Shown here in pieces: positions 25,753 through 34,407 of a stretch of DNA of 64,000 bases (positions are counted from its first letter, which is position 1; each line of letters starts with the position of its first letter). The position numbers and the translations under genes are program-made. Below the pieces are notes generated by a model. That model saw only the letters and a program-made list of their open reading frames with translations, did no database searches and was not told where the DNA came from. This stretch comes from Leptolyngbya subtilissima AS-A7 (GTDB lineage Bacteria; Cyanobacteriota; Cyanobacteriia; Phormidesmidales; Phormidesmidaceae): positions 930,001 through 994,000 of the forward strand of contig NZ_JAMPKY010000001.1 in the NCBI RefSeq assembly GCF_039962255.1. Reading direction: 5' to 3'.

Positions 25753-26595
25753 CTAGCTCATTTGCTCAAAGTAGCTGTCGAGAAACCCTAGGGCATGGTT
25801 GCGGAGTTCAAAGTACTCTTTGGATTCGCGCAGGGCAGTGCGATCGCGCGGGTGCTTAAACGGCACCTCCAAAATTTCGCCAATGTGGGCATTGGGGCCA
25901 TTGGTCATCATCACAATGCGATCGGCCATATAGATAGCCTCATCCACATCGTGGGTAATCATCATCACCGCCTGAGGGTTGCGCTCCCAGATATCCAACA
26001 CCTGGCGCTGAAGGTGGCCACGGGTAAGAGCATCGAGAGCACCAAAGGGTTCATCCATCAGCAGCATCTTAGGCCGAATCGCCAGGGCGCGGGCAATGCC
26101 GACCCGCTGCTTCATACCGCCCGACAGCTCGTCAGGGTATTTCAAGGCTGCGTCGGTGAGGTTGACCATCGCCAGGTGTTCTTCGACCAGATCAGTGCGA
26201 TCGCGGGGAGAAAGATGGTCGCACACTTCATTCACCGCCAGCCGCACATTCTCGCGCACTGTCAGCCAGGGTAGCAGCGAATAGTTTTGAAACACCATCA
26301 TGCGATCGGCCCCTGGCTTTTTGATTGGTTTCCCTTCCAAAAACACCCCGCCTGAGGTGGCTTGCTCTAGGCCGCTGACAATCTTGAGCAGCGTCGATTT
26401 GCCACAGCCCGAGTGGCCAATAATAGCGATAAATTCGTTGGCGCCGACGGTGAGGTTGATGTTGTCGAGCACGACTGTGGGGTCGCCACCAGCGCTAGGG
26501 TAAGCCTTTACCAGGTCTTGAATGACCAAAAAATCGGTTCCAAGCTCAGCCTGCCGTTGCTCAGAGGGCTGTGAGTATTGACTTGACTTGACCAT
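25753..26595 (-). CDS. ABC transporter ATPase, nitrate/bicarbonate/cyanate type
   Basis: The 280-residue protein belongs to the NrtD/SsuB/TauB/CynD group. Walker A is GHSGCGKST, the Q-loop is VFQNYSLLPW, the signature LSGGMKQRVGIARAL and Walker B LLMDEPFGALD, followed by the H-loop ITHDVDEAIYMADRIVMM. It lacks the C-terminal NrtA-like domain found in NrtC. It is the last gene of a three-gene operon after the permease and binding protein, with 115 bp to the latter. It drives import of a small anion or related solute; the substrate cannot be fixed. Confidence 0.92.
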   Translation of the reverse strand: MVKSSQYSQPSEQRQAELGTDFLVIQDLVKAYPSAGGDPTVVLDNINLTVGANEFIAIIGHSGCGKSTLLKIVSGLEQATSGGVFLEGKPIKKPGADRMMVFQNYSLLPWLTVRENVRLAVNEVCDHLSPRDRTDLVEEHLAMVNLTDAALKYPDELSGGMKQRVGIARALAIRPKMLLMDEPFGALDALTRGHLQRQVLDIWERNPQAVMMITHDVDEAIYMADRIVMMTNGPNAHIGEILEVPFKHPRDRTALRESKEYFELRNHALGFLDSYFEQMS

Positions 26596-26710
26596 GGTTT
26601 TCTCCTGAATATTGCATCTAGAGCAAGGAAGACTGTTTGCGGGGCAGCGGGCTTAGCGTAGGGGGCCGGTTTAAAGATCTTGACATGTCAGCCCTTCAAC
26701 CAGCCATCTC

Positions 26711-28117
26711 TCACCCCATATAGATCCGCTGGGGACGGTTAGCGCGAATCTCAAACCCGTTTAAATAGCCCACTGGGTCGCTGGGGTCATAAGCAAGACC
26801 GTCGATGAATAGCTCCCCAGGTTCTACCTTGTAGTCATCTGCTGGGCACTCAATGCCCATTTCCCCGGCGATATCTCGATATAAATCGGTGCGCCAGGCC
26901 TGCTTAGCTTTGGCTTCCGCATCGGCTGGAAACTCCTCGATTTGCCCCCAGCGGGTGGCCTGGGTCATCAGCCAGATTGACTGGGACTGCCACATAAAGG
27001 TGGAATGGTCGCCAGCTGGATGAGGCAGGTTCTCGGGCATTTTAAAGAAGACGGTGCTATCTGGCATTTGAAAAGTGCGATCTTTGCCATCAAAACCGCC
27101 GTAGTTGTAGTTACCCACCAAGGCAGGTTCCGTAAATTTAGGCTTTGCCCCAGTAAATGATCGAGCCGAGATAATCTCTGCGACTTCGGTGCGATTGGCC
27201 GGGTCGTCGCAGTAGCGGCAGGCCTCGATCATCGCCTTGACGAGGGAGCGGTAGGTTTTAGGATTTTCGTTGATGAAATCTTCCATCACCGCCAGCACCC
27301 GGTCGGGGTGCCCCTGCCACACCTCTTTGCCGTGGGCAAAGGTAAAGCCGACATCCTCGTTGCCGGTGATGGCGCGAGTATTCCACGGCTCGGCTACCAT
27401 GTAAGCCTGCATGGCCCCAATGCGAATATTGGAGACCATCTGCGGCGGCGGACTGATAATGATGCGGAACGTTTCTACCGGGTCAACCCCTGCCGCTGCT
27501 GAGATGTAGCGAATGAAGTATTCGTAGATAGCTGAACTAAGCACCGCGGCCCAGACCTTTTGAGATGTGGGTATGCTGTCAAAATAGCCCCGAAAATCGC
27601 GACCAAAGGCCTCCAGATCGCCATTATATTCCCGCCAGGGGCGCAGGCCATAATCCCACATGGCGCGGTTCATGGTCATGGCGTTGCCGTGTCGGTGAAT
27701 GGTCAGGGCCGCACACATGGGAGCCTGGGGAGCACCCTCGGCTCCAACGCGAGCATTGGTGACGGCCCCAGAGACTACCGGGGATGCGTCAAGCCGCCCA
27801 AAGATGACGGCATCGCGGGAGGTGCCCCAGCTGGCCTCGCGGTTGAGGGCAACCGTCAGCCCGTATTTGTGAAAAAAGCCCTTGGCCTGGGCGATCGCAA
27901 ACGGAGCGCAGTCATTAACGGGCACATAGCCCACCTTAATGTGGGACCGCTCTAAACTGGCCGGGTCAACCACCTGCTCAACGTTGGCGGCCTGAGCCGC
28001 CCCGCCGCTAGGTGATGGACTGCTCGATCGCAGCGCCTGACTACAGGCCGAAGCCGCTAGCCCCGCCGTAAACCCAGCCGCCCCTTGCAAGAGCGATCGC
28101 CGGTTGATCATCGTCAT
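26711..28117 (-). CDS. NrtA/CmpA-like solute-binding lipoprotein
   Basis: The 468-residue protein has a twin-arginine-like leader (INRRSLLQGAAGFTAGLAAS) ending in a lipobox before Cys. A Ser/Pro/Gly linker and a periplasmic binding fold follow, starting HIKVGYVPVNDCAPFAIAQA. KYGLTVALNREASWGTSRDA and LDASPVVSGA place it with NrtA, CmpA and CynA proteins. Their ligands are nitrate/nitrite, bicarbonate and cyanate; I cannot tell which applies here. It lies between the permease and the ATPase on the same strand. Confidence 0.88.
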   Translation of the reverse strand: MTMINRRSLLQGAAGFTAGLAASACSQALRSSSPSPSGGAAQAANVEQVVDPASLERSHIKVGYVPVNDCAPFAIAQAKGFFHKYGLTVALNREASWGTSRDAVIFGRLDASPVVSGAVTNARVGAEGAPQAPMCAALTIHRHGNAMTMNRAMWDYGLRPWREYNGDLEAFGRDFRGYFDSIPTSQKVWAAVLSSAIYEYFIRYISAAAGVDPVETFRIIISPPPQMVSNIRIGAMQAYMVAEPWNTRAITGNEDVGFTFAHGKEVWQGHPDRVLAVMEDFINENPKTYRSLVKAMIEACRYCDDPANRTEVAEIISARSFTGAKPKFTEPALVGNYNYGGFDGKDRTFQMPDSTVFFKMPENLPHPAGDHSTFMWQSQSIWLMTQATRWGQIEEFPADAEAKAKQAWRTDLYRDIAGEMGIECPADDYKVEPGELFIDGLAYDPSDPVGYLNGFEIRANRPQRIYMG

Positions 28118-28253
28118 GGCTTTAATCCTTGTTGTCTGTGAAGTGTCAGAAGGGATTGGACTGACCAGCCGCGTTTGGCTGCCTACTCAAAACCTGCTTT
28201 TTAAAGAACTTGCTCAGCAGTGAACTGAGAGGTTTTGCCAGTTAGCTTGAAGG

Positions 28254-29102
28254 CTACATAGCTTTGGCAGGACGGTGGGTTGCCCAGCGCTCGAGCAGAG
28301 TGATGCCGTAGTCCAACACTAGGCCGGTGAGACCAATAACAACCACCGCCAAAAATACCGAGCTAAGGCTGAGCCGGTTCCATTCATCCCAAATAAAGAA
28401 GCCAATACCAATGCCGCCAGTGAGCATTTCAACTGCCACAATTACCAGCCAGGCGATCCCCAAGCTCAGCCGCAAACCCGTGAAAATATAAGGTAGGCTG
28501 GCTGGCCAAATAATCTTAGTCATCTGCCGCCAGCGGGGCATTTCTAGCACCTGCGCCACGTCTAAATAATCTTTAGGAACGCTGGCCACACCCAGGGCGG
28601 TGTTGATCACCGTTGGCCACAGGGAAGTGATAAAAATTACGAAAATAGCCGATGGATTGGCCAGGTTAAAGATTGATAGGGCAATGGGCAACCAGGCCAC
28701 CGGAGACACCGGGCGAAACAGCTGCACGATGGGGTTGATGGCCATCATGGCGCGGGGCGATAGACCAATCCAAAAGCCGACTGGAATGGCCACTAGCGTG
28801 CCTAACAAAAACCCCAGCAGCACCCGCCGCAAACTGGCCAGCAGCAGCCAACCAATGCCCAAATTGCCCGGCCCGCGCCGGAAAAAGGGATTAAAGATGT
28901 AGTCGAGGTTGGCCATAAACGCTTGCCCAGGAGTAGGCATCAGCGTGGTGAAAAATGTGGCGACCACCCACCAAACCAGCAGCACGACGAGAAACGCGAT
29001 CGCCGGTAAGACAATCCTTTCCAACGGAAAGCGAAATGGCGGCTTGACAGACTTGGTCTGCCCCGAACGGGCAGCCGCACGGGTGCGCAACTTGGGCTGC
29101 AT
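28254..29102 (-). CDS. ABC transporter permease, NrtB/SsuC type
   Basis: The 282-residue inner-membrane protein has about six spans. A basic N-terminus is followed by LVVLLVWWVVATFF. The EAA-type ATPase-contact loop lies near LGVASVPKDYLDVAQVLEMP. It is the first gene of the operon, so the order is permease, binding protein, ATPase, unlike the nrtABCD or cynABD arrangement, where the binding protein leads. A perfect palindrome (29142-29153) lies about 40 bp upstream. Confidence 0.92.
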   Translation of the reverse strand: MQPKLRTRAAARSGQTKSVKPPFRFPLERIVLPAIAFLVVLLVWWVVATFFTTLMPTPGQAFMANLDYIFNPFFRRGPGNLGIGWLLLASLRRVLLGFLLGTLVAIPVGFWIGLSPRAMMAINPIVQLFRPVSPVAWLPIALSIFNLANPSAIFVIFITSLWPTVINTALGVASVPKDYLDVAQVLEMPRWRQMTKIIWPASLPYIFTGLRLSLGIAWLVIVAVEMLTGGIGIGFFIWDEWNRLSLSSVFLAVVVIGLTGLVLDYGITLLERWATHRPAKAM

Positions 29103-29790
29103 GAAACACTCCTAGAGGCTAATCATGGACAGCGAACAAGCCGTGTTAACACGACTTAGGACACTGAAACAGCCAAACATTAGTAAAAATGCTGACGATT
29201 CAATCTCCCCTCAATGCCGACGAGGTTAGCTGACGGGCTAGGACTGAGAGATGTCCTCTTCCGATTACCCTCAATTTGGGTATTAAGAACTCGGAAATAC
29301 GCCCCTTTACTGGTTCCCCCGCTCTTGCATACCCAGACACTTAAAGGCAAAAACCTAAAGACACAGGGTTAGCAGACTAGGCTGACTTGTTCGATTTACT
29401 GAGTTTAAGCGTAAGAATCTGAGCCTGTCAACTAGAAACTTAGCAGCACTCAATGTATCTATCCTAGGTAAAGAGCTGTTTTCTCTCAATAGCTTGACTT
29501 CTCCCTATTTAAAGGTGCAATGGAAATTAGCTCATGACTTATTTTGTTAACAATAATGATTCGTCAGCGCCAAACATTTGCTATAAGTAATGACTTATTG
29601 CTTAAAGAAGCACAGACTTTAATGCACTTAACATGAGTAATTACCTATTGATTGAAGGGACAAAGATTCCAGCAGAACGCAGTCATCTGTCGGTACTAGA
29701 AACCCAAAATCCATAGGTTTTTGAGCAGCGTTGGGCTATTCTAGCTACCGTACAAATGGGTACCTAGTCGCTCCGGTCTTCATTTGCCCT
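29103..29790. promoter_or_regulatory. Divergent intergenic region between ABC operon and queC
   Basis: This 688-bp gene-free stretch is AT-rich. Near the ABC operon it has the 12-bp palindrome CGTGTTAACACG (29142-29153) and a GT-N10-AC sequence (29183-29196) that fits only the relaxed NtcA consensus. Near queC it has GTA-N8-TAC (29750-29763), a full NtcA consensus match, but only 27 bp before the queC ATG. TGACTTATT occurs twice (about 29534 and 29592). Nitrogen control is possible and unproven; no RNA gene was recognised. Confidence 0.4.
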
Positions 29791-30477
29791 ATGGCTCAGT
29801 CAAGCGTTACTTCTAAAGCCATTGTGCTGCTCTCGGGTGGTCTCGATTCGGCTACGGCCGCTGCCCAGGCGATCGCCGATGGCTATGACCTGGTGGCGCT
29901 GTCGTTTAACTACGGCCAGCGGCACCAGCGCGAGCTAGAGGCGGCGAAGGCTGTGGCGAAGCATTTTGCGATCGCAGACCACCACTTCATTGATGTCGAC
30001 CTGGCCCAGTGGGGCGCGTCTTCTCTCACTGACCTAGCCCAGCCGCTGCTCCAGGAAGGCCTTGACGCGGGCATTCCCTCCACCTACGTACCGGGGCGCA
30101 ACACGGTGTTTATTGCCCTGGCTTTGGCCTTGGCCGAAGCCAAGGGGGCCGAGGCGATCTACCTGGGCATCAACGCGGTGGATTATTCTGGCTACCCCGA
30201 CTGTCGGCCTGAATATCTGGCCGCCTTTCAGCAGTTAGCTCAGCTCTCCTCAAAGGCGGGGCTAGAAGGTCATGCCCCCAAACTGGTTGCGCCTTTGGTG
30301 GTGGATTCTAAAGCAGATATTGTGCGTCGAGCGGTGGCTCTGGGAGTGCCGATCGAGCAAACCTGGTCGTGCTACCAGGGTGGTGCGGAGCCCTGTGGGC
30401 GGTGTGACTCTTGCCGTATTCGCGATCGCGCCTTAGTAGAAGCAGGCTATCCCCAGCTCGCCACCTCTACTGGCTAA
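29791..30477 (+). CDS. queC: 7-cyano-7-deazaguanine synthase QueC
   Basis: QueC converts 7-carboxy-7-deazaguanine to preQ0 with ATP and ammonia, on the way to queuosine. The 228-residue protein has the PP-loop [17 protein letters not shown], then [16 protein letters not shown] and [20 protein letters not shown]. The zinc site is [23 protein letters not shown], with four cysteines. ATG 29791 starts at [17 protein letters not shown]; an upstream start at 29731 would translate the putative NtcA site. No other que genes are adjacent. Confidence 0.97.
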   Translation: MAQSSVTSKAIVLLSGGLDSATAAAQAIADGYDLVALSFNYGQRHQRELEAAKAVAKHFAIADHHFIDVDLAQWGASSLTDLAQPLLQEGLDAGIPSTYVPGRNTVFIALALALAEAKGAEAIYLGINAVDYSGYPDCRPEYLAAFQQLAQLSSKAGLEGHAPKLVAPLVVDSKADIVRRAVALGVPIEQTWSCYQGGAEPCGRCDSCRIRDRALVEAGYPQLATSTG

Positions 30478-30650
30478 AGACAGGTTCAACCGGGCGGGTA
30501 CACCTTTGGCCTGCTCTTACCGCTAGCCTCCTGTCTTGGTTTCCTGGCGGGGACTCTAGGGGAATGTGGCACAGTGTAATAAGCTGCATGACAGTTGCTG
30601 CCTCATAACTAGGGGCAACGCTCTGTTTAACCCCCTCTGCACTTCCACCT

Positions 30651-31523
30651 ATGCTCTGGCCTCGAATCATTAGCGGAATAGTGGCGATCGCGGTCGCCTT
30701 GGTCATGATTTTGCTGGGGGGCTGGTACTTCACCCTAGGCTTTGGGGTGCTGATTTTCTTGGGGCAGCTTGAAATTTTTGCCCTGGTAAAAGCCAAAGGC
30801 ATCTTGCCGGCGGCCAAAACTACCCTAGTGGTAAGCCAGCTGCTGCTGATTACTGCCCACCTGTCGCCGCCCTTAGCCGACGCTCTGCTGCCGCTGAGCG
30901 GTACGTTTATCTGCTTTTATCTGCTGTTCCAACCCCAGGTGGCCACCATTGCCGATGTGGCAGCGTCTATTCTAGGCCTGTTCTACGGCGGCTATCTACC
31001 CAGCTTTTGGGTGCGCCTGCGCGACTTGGGCGACACCGCCACCACCCTGCCCCTGGGCGGCTTCTGGCCCGCAACCTGGCCCCCTGCCCTCGATAGCTTA
31101 CCCTACGGTCTTGTCATCACTCTGCTAGCTTTTGCCTGCATTTGGGCTTCAGATATTGGGGCCTACACCGCTGGAAGAATTATTGGCCGCACCCCGCTGT
31201 CTAACATCAGCCCCAAGAAGACGGTTGAAGGGGCGGTCTTCGGCATGCTGGGCAGCATGGTAGTGGCATTGATTGGCAGTCACTGGTTGCAATGGCCTCT
31301 CTGGCCTGCCACTGGAGCTGCCCTCGGCCTAATGGTGGGCACATCCAGCCTGCTGGGTGACCTCACCGAATCGCTGATGAAAAGAGATGCCGGGGTCAAA
31401 GACTCTGGTGCTCTCATCCCCGGCCACGGCGGCATTTTAGACCGCACCGATAGCTATGTGTTTACAGGCGCACTGGTGTACTTTTTCGTCACCCTACTGC
31501 TGCCCCTGCTGTCAGCGAGTTAG
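30651..31523 (+). CDS. cdsA: Phosphatidate cytidylyltransferase
   Basis: CdsA makes CDP-diacylglycerol from phosphatidate and CTP, the branch point for phosphatidylglycerol synthesis. The 290-residue membrane protein has about eight spans. The family signature lies near the C-terminus: SLLGDLTESLMKRDAGVKDS, then IPGHGGILDRTDSYVF. ISPKKTVEGAVFG and WASDIGAYTAGRIIGRTP precede it. Its stop codon overlaps the 3' end of a small minus-strand gene by four bases. Confidence 0.96.
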   Translation: MLWPRIISGIVAIAVALVMILLGGWYFTLGFGVLIFLGQLEIFALVKAKGILPAAKTTLVVSQLLLITAHLSPPLADALLPLSGTFICFYLLFQPQVATIADVAASILGLFYGGYLPSFWVRLRDLGDTATTLPLGGFWPATWPPALDSLPYGLVITLLAFACIWASDIGAYTAGRIIGRTPLSNISPKKTVEGAVFGMLGSMVVALIGSHWLQWPLWPATGAALGLMVGTSSLLGDLTESLMKRDAGVKDSGALIPGHGGILDRTDSYVFTGALVYFFVTLLLPLLSAS

Positions 31524-31651
31524 CGGCCCCGCTGCTCCCAAAAGTTCAACTCTTGGCGAATGCGATCGCGCTCTTCCACACTGGCGAATCGCAGTTGGTG
31601 ACGCAGCTCTCCAATCACCTGGCGACGCTGGCTAGACGATTGCTTATCCAT
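31520..31651 (-). CDS. 43-residue hypothetical protein convergent with cdsA
   Basis: The ORF begins ATG behind a good GAAGGAAAG ribosome-binding site and encodes a charged helical peptide: MDKQSSSQRRQVIGELRHQL, then FASVEERDRIRQELNFWEQR. Arg/Glu alternation suggests a coiled coil or nucleic-acid-binding helix. Its stop overlaps the cdsA stop. A perfect 9-bp inverted repeat sits just upstream (31665-31688). The strong RBS and biased codons argue for a real gene; I do not recognise the family. Confidence 0.6.
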   Translation of the reverse strand: MDKQSSSQRRQVIGELRHQLRFASVEERDRIRQELNFWEQRGR

Positions 31652-31664
31652 AACTTTCCTTCAA

Positions 31665-31688
31665 AAACTGTAGCTATAACTACAGTTT
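31665..31688. promoter_or_regulatory. Inverted repeat upstream of the 43-residue gene
   Basis: AAACTGTAG (31665-31673) and CTACAGTTT (31680-31688) form a perfect 9-bp inverted repeat with a six-base spacer, 14 bp before the small gene's ATG on the minus strand. It could be an operator or a leader hairpin, or the transcript end of the arsJ operon, whose stop lies about 75 bp away. Confidence 0.45.
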
Positions 31689-31760
31689 AGAGAGCAATGT
31701 TCCGGGTCTTACTTTCTATTACAAATCTTTGAATGGTCAACCAACGCCAACATTTGCTCA

Positions 31761-33011
31761 CTAGCCTACCACCATGGTCGAATCAGCAGGGTTTGGCTCG
31801 GGCAGCTGCGCCGTAATCAGTGCCGCCGCCAGCACAAACAAGCTCGACACCCACAGGCACCCCACTAGCCCAAACCACTGGTAAAACAGCCCTGAGGTAA
31901 TCGTCCCCAGCAGTCGCCCGCCCGAGTTTGCCATGTAATAGAAGCCCACATTGAGGCTGACATCGCGATCTTCGGTGTAGGCCAGCACCAGGTACGAGTG
32001 CACCGCCGAGTTAAAGGCAAACACAACGCCAAAAACCACAAGTCCGCCGGTCACGGCAATGTCGCCCCGCACCCCAGCCATCAGCGTCAGCGCAATCAGG
32101 GCTGGAATGGGCGTCAAAATGGATGTCCAAAACAGAATGGTCTTGGCCTTGGGCACCACCTTGCCGGTGCTGTCTTTGCGCAAAAGTTGCGGTGCCAAAA
32201 ACTGCACCATGCCGTAGCCAATTACCCAAAGAGCCATGTAGCTGCCCACCTGCATAAACCGCCAGCCCAGCGCCTCATACAAAAACACCGGCAGCGCCAC
32301 TACAAACCACACATCCCGCGAGCCAAACAAAAAGAACCGCGCCGCCGACAGCACATTGATCGCTTTGCTCTTAGAAAACAGCTGCTTGAAGGGCACTTTT
32401 TTGCCGATTTTGCCCATACCCGCAGGCAGGAGCGAGCCCGATAGCAAAATCACCCCCAGCACGGCCGCCTGGCTCAGTAGCGCTGGGCGAAAGCCCACCC
32501 CCTCTAGCAGGGCGGCCCCGACGAAAAATCCCACCCCTTTTAGCGCGTTCTTTGACCCGGTGAGCACCGCCACCCACTTAAACAGGCGCGATGCTGCTTC
32601 CTTGGGCACCACCAAACGAATGGCGCTCTTAGAACTCATTTTGGTGAGGTCTTTGGCGATGCCCGAGAAGGCCTGAGCCGCCATTACATAGCCCACCTGC
32701 ACCGGCACCCCCCAGTCGGGGTTCAAGCAGCTCAGCATTACCAGGGCAAAAATTTGCAGGGCAATGCCGCCGTAGAGGGTTTGCCGAATGCCCACTTGGG
32801 AACCAATCCAGCCACCGAAGAAATTCGTCACCACGCCAAACACTTCGTAGAAGAGAAACAGCATGGCGATCGCAAAGGGGCTATACCCCAGCACGCGGAA
32901 GTGCAGCAGCACCAGCATCCGCAGGGCACCGTCGGTGATGGTAAAGCCCCAGTAGGCGGCGGTGATGATCGCGTAGTTGCGCAGGCTCTCGGGTTTGAAG
33001 GTGGAGGACAT
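31761..33011 (-). CDS. arsJ: Organoarsenical (1-arseno-3-phosphoglycerate) efflux transporter ArsJ, MFS
   Basis: ArsJ exports 1-arseno-3-phosphoglycerate, formed when GAPDH uses arsenate in place of phosphate, and so gives arsenate resistance. The 416-residue protein has about 12 hydrophobic segments. It begins SLRNYAIITAAYWGFTITDG, with HFRVLGYSPFAIAMLFLFYE and FGGWIGSQVGIRQTLYG, matching this transporter group. A GAPDH gene lies 132 bp upstream on the same strand, the characteristic pairing. ATG 33011 is preferred: the in-frame start at 33065 would begin inside repeat DNA and translate GTGGATGG-type sequence into a THPP/SPTH peptide. Confidence 0.88.
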   Translation of the reverse strand: MSSTFKPESLRNYAIITAAYWGFTITDGALRMLVLLHFRVLGYSPFAIAMLFLFYEVFGVVTNFFGGWIGSQVGIRQTLYGGIALQIFALVMLSCLNPDWGVPVQVGYVMAAQAFSGIAKDLTKMSSKSAIRLVVPKEAASRLFKWVAVLTGSKNALKGVGFFVGAALLEGVGFRPALLSQAAVLGVILLSGSLLPAGMGKIGKKVPFKQLFSKSKAINVLSAARFFLFGSRDVWFVVALPVFLYEALGWRFMQVGSYMALWVIGYGMVQFLAPQLLRKDSTGKVVPKAKTILFWTSILTPIPALIALTLMAGVRGDIAVTGGLVVFGVVFAFNSAVHSYLVLAYTEDRDVSLNVGFYYMANSGGRLLGTITSGLFYQWFGLVGCLWVSSLFVLAAALITAQLPEPNPADSTMVVG

Positions 33012-33050
33012 GGGGAGTGGATGGGTGGGCGAGTAGATGGGTGGATGAGT
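33012..33050. repeat. GTGGATG-type simple repeat before arsJ
   Basis: Degenerate GTGGATGG/GTAGATGG units directly abut the arsJ start codon. The same unit occurs as almost five tandem copies inside the 5-oxoprolinase gene (36233-36270) and, in complement, upstream of hisH (about 19327-19367). Confidence 0.6.
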
Positions 33051-33054
33051 AGCC

Positions 33055-33084
33055 GTAGGGTGCATTCGCGCAGCAATGCACCAC
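33055..33084 (+). repeat. Third REP element, solitary, inside the gap-arsJ operon
   Basis: This is base-for-base identical to the 30-nt REP at 23228-23257: GTAG head, 8-bp stem, eight-base loop. It lies between the GAPDH stop and the arsJ start in what should be one transcript, so its hairpin could affect the ratio of the two products. Confidence 0.85.
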
Positions 33085-33143
33085 AGAGTTCAGGTCAAGA
33101 AAAGAGAAAATGTTCGCTGAGCCCTATCTTTTGAGGACTAGGT

Positions 33144-34151
33144 CTATAGGCTCTGCGCTACCTTGCGAGCCAGTTCCGCCATGCGGCAGGAGTAGCCCCA
33201 CTCGTTGTCGTACCAGGCGAGAATTTTTACCTGGGTGTCGTCCACGACCATAGTGGAGAGGGCATCGACGATCGAGGAGCGGGGATCGTCTTTGTAATCC
33301 ACCGATACTAAGGGGCGGGTTTCGTAGCCTAAAATTCCTTTGAGCGAGCCATCGGCGGCGGCTTTGAGGAGAGAATTGACTTCTTCGACGGTGGTGGGGC
33401 GATCGACTTCAAACACGCAGTCGGTAAGGGAGGCATTGAGCAGGGGTACCCGCACCGCTAGGCCGTTGAGCTTGCCTTTGAGTTCGGGGTAGATCAGGGC
33501 GATCGCTGTCGCCGATCCCGTCGTTGTTGGAACTAGCGACATGCCTGTGGCGCGGGCACGGCGCAGGTCTTGATGGGGAGCATCCACAATGGTCTGCGTG
33601 TTGGTGTGGTTGTGAATGGTGGTGATCACCCCGTGGCGAATGCCCAGCCCTTCGTGGATCACTTTGACTATGGGGGCCAGGCAGTTGGTGGTGCAGGAGG
33701 CGGCCGTCAGTAGGTGATGTTCTGCTGGGTCGTAGAGGTGATCGTTGATGCCGTAGACCACGTTGAGCGCGCCTGCTTTGACCGGGGCGGCAACAATTAC
33801 TTTCTTAACGCCGTGGTCGTAGTAAGGGGCCAAGGATTCTACAGTGCGAAACTTGCCGGAGCACTCCAGCACCAGGTCTACGCCATAGTCGGCCCAGGGC
33901 ACCTCATTGGGAGAAGCACCGCTGCTGAAGCTGAGGGGAATGCCGGCGATCGCAATTTTTTCAGAGCTAACGGCTTCGACTTCCGCTGCCCAACGACCGT
34001 GGACCGAATCAAATTTGAGTAGATGCGCCGCAGACTCAGGGCCGCCTTTGACTTCGTTGATGTGAACGAATTCCAGCTCAGGTAGGGCCCAGCCCGCTCG
34101 CAACACCAGCCGCCCAATGCGGCCAAATCCGTTTACAGCAACCCTGACCAT
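33144..34151 (-). CDS. Glyceraldehyde-3-phosphate dehydrogenase, arsenate-detoxification type
   Basis: GAPDH normally makes 1,3-bisphosphoglycerate; with arsenate it yields 1-arseno-3-phosphoglycerate for ArsJ. The 335-residue protein has the Rossmann start [17 protein letters not shown], the catalytic [15 protein letters not shown] (Cys), [20 protein letters not shown] and [12 protein letters not shown]. The ATG at 34151 matches the family start, and GAGGG precedes it. It is the first gene of the gap-arsJ unit, behind a promoter with two operator-like repeats. Dedicated detoxification rather than central metabolism is inferred from the pairing; it could correspond to a gap3-type gene. Confidence 0.93.
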   Translation of the reverse strand: MVRVAVNGFGRIGRLVLRAGWALPELEFVHINEVKGGPESAAHLLKFDSVHGRWAAEVEAVSSEKIAIAGIPLSFSSGASPNEVPWADYGVDLVLECSGKFRTVESLAPYYDHGVKKVIVAAPVKAGALNVVYGINDHLYDPAEHHLLTAASCTTNCLAPIVKVIHEGLGIRHGVITTIHNHTNTQTIVDAPHQDLRRARATGMSLVPTTTGSATAIALIYPELKGKLNGLAVRVPLLNASLTDCVFEVDRPTTVEEVNSLLKAAADGSLKGILGYETRPLVSVDYKDDPRSSIVDALSTMVVDDTQVKILAWYDNEWGYSCRMAELARKVAQSL

Positions 34152-34223
34152 TCCTAAACCCTCTGGATCGAACGATGGCGAATAGAAGCAAGAAACTAGC
34201 TGTAGCGCTTTGCACACAGCCTC

Positions 34224-34274
34224 ATTTCAAAAAATATTGATGCTTTATTATTTCAAGAAAAGTTGATGTGTCAA
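34224..34274 (-). promoter_or_regulatory. gap-arsJ promoter with two ArsR-like operators
   Basis: On the minus strand TTGACA (34269-34274) and ATAATA (34246-34251) are 17 bp apart. Two copies of CATCAA-N6-TTGAAAT (34250-34268 and 34224-34242), offset by 26 bp, lie over the spacer and over the expected start site. ATCAA...TTGA inverted repeats are typical of ArsR/SmtB-family sites. The sequence is directly visible; ArsR control is inferred. No arsR gene is in the window. Confidence 0.7.
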
Positions 34275-34316
34275 GTTATGCAGACTACATCTCCCTGGGC
34301 TTTGGGGTCTCAAACG

Positions 34317-34341
34317 CCGCGCTGCTTCTTCAGCAGCGCGG
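34317..34341. other. Perfect 10-bp GC-rich hairpin upstream of the Uma2 gene
   Basis: CCGCGCTGCT (34317-34326) and AGCAGCGCGG (34332-34341) enclose TCTTC. There is no T-run on either side, so a standard terminator is doubtful. It lies 66 bp before the Uma2 ATG and could be part of its leader. Confidence 0.45.
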
Positions 34342-34407
34342 CTAGGGTTAGCTGGCGAGTACGGTCAATTGTAGTCACATCTGTTCTAAATCACGGCGGG
34401 TGTCTAG

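Noticed and set aside
29750-29763. Exact GTA-N8-TAC NtcA consensus before queC
   Set aside because: It ends only 27 bp before the queC ATG, too close for the usual activator position, and one such match can occur by chance. Kept only as a note in the intergenic entry.
29600-29790. preQ1 riboswitch before queC
   Set aside because: I could not find the preQ1 hairpin and A-rich tail pattern in the leader.
33012-33065. Longer ArsJ beginning MHPTATHPP
   Set aside because: The extra residues come from repeat DNA and the family start fits the ATG at 33011.
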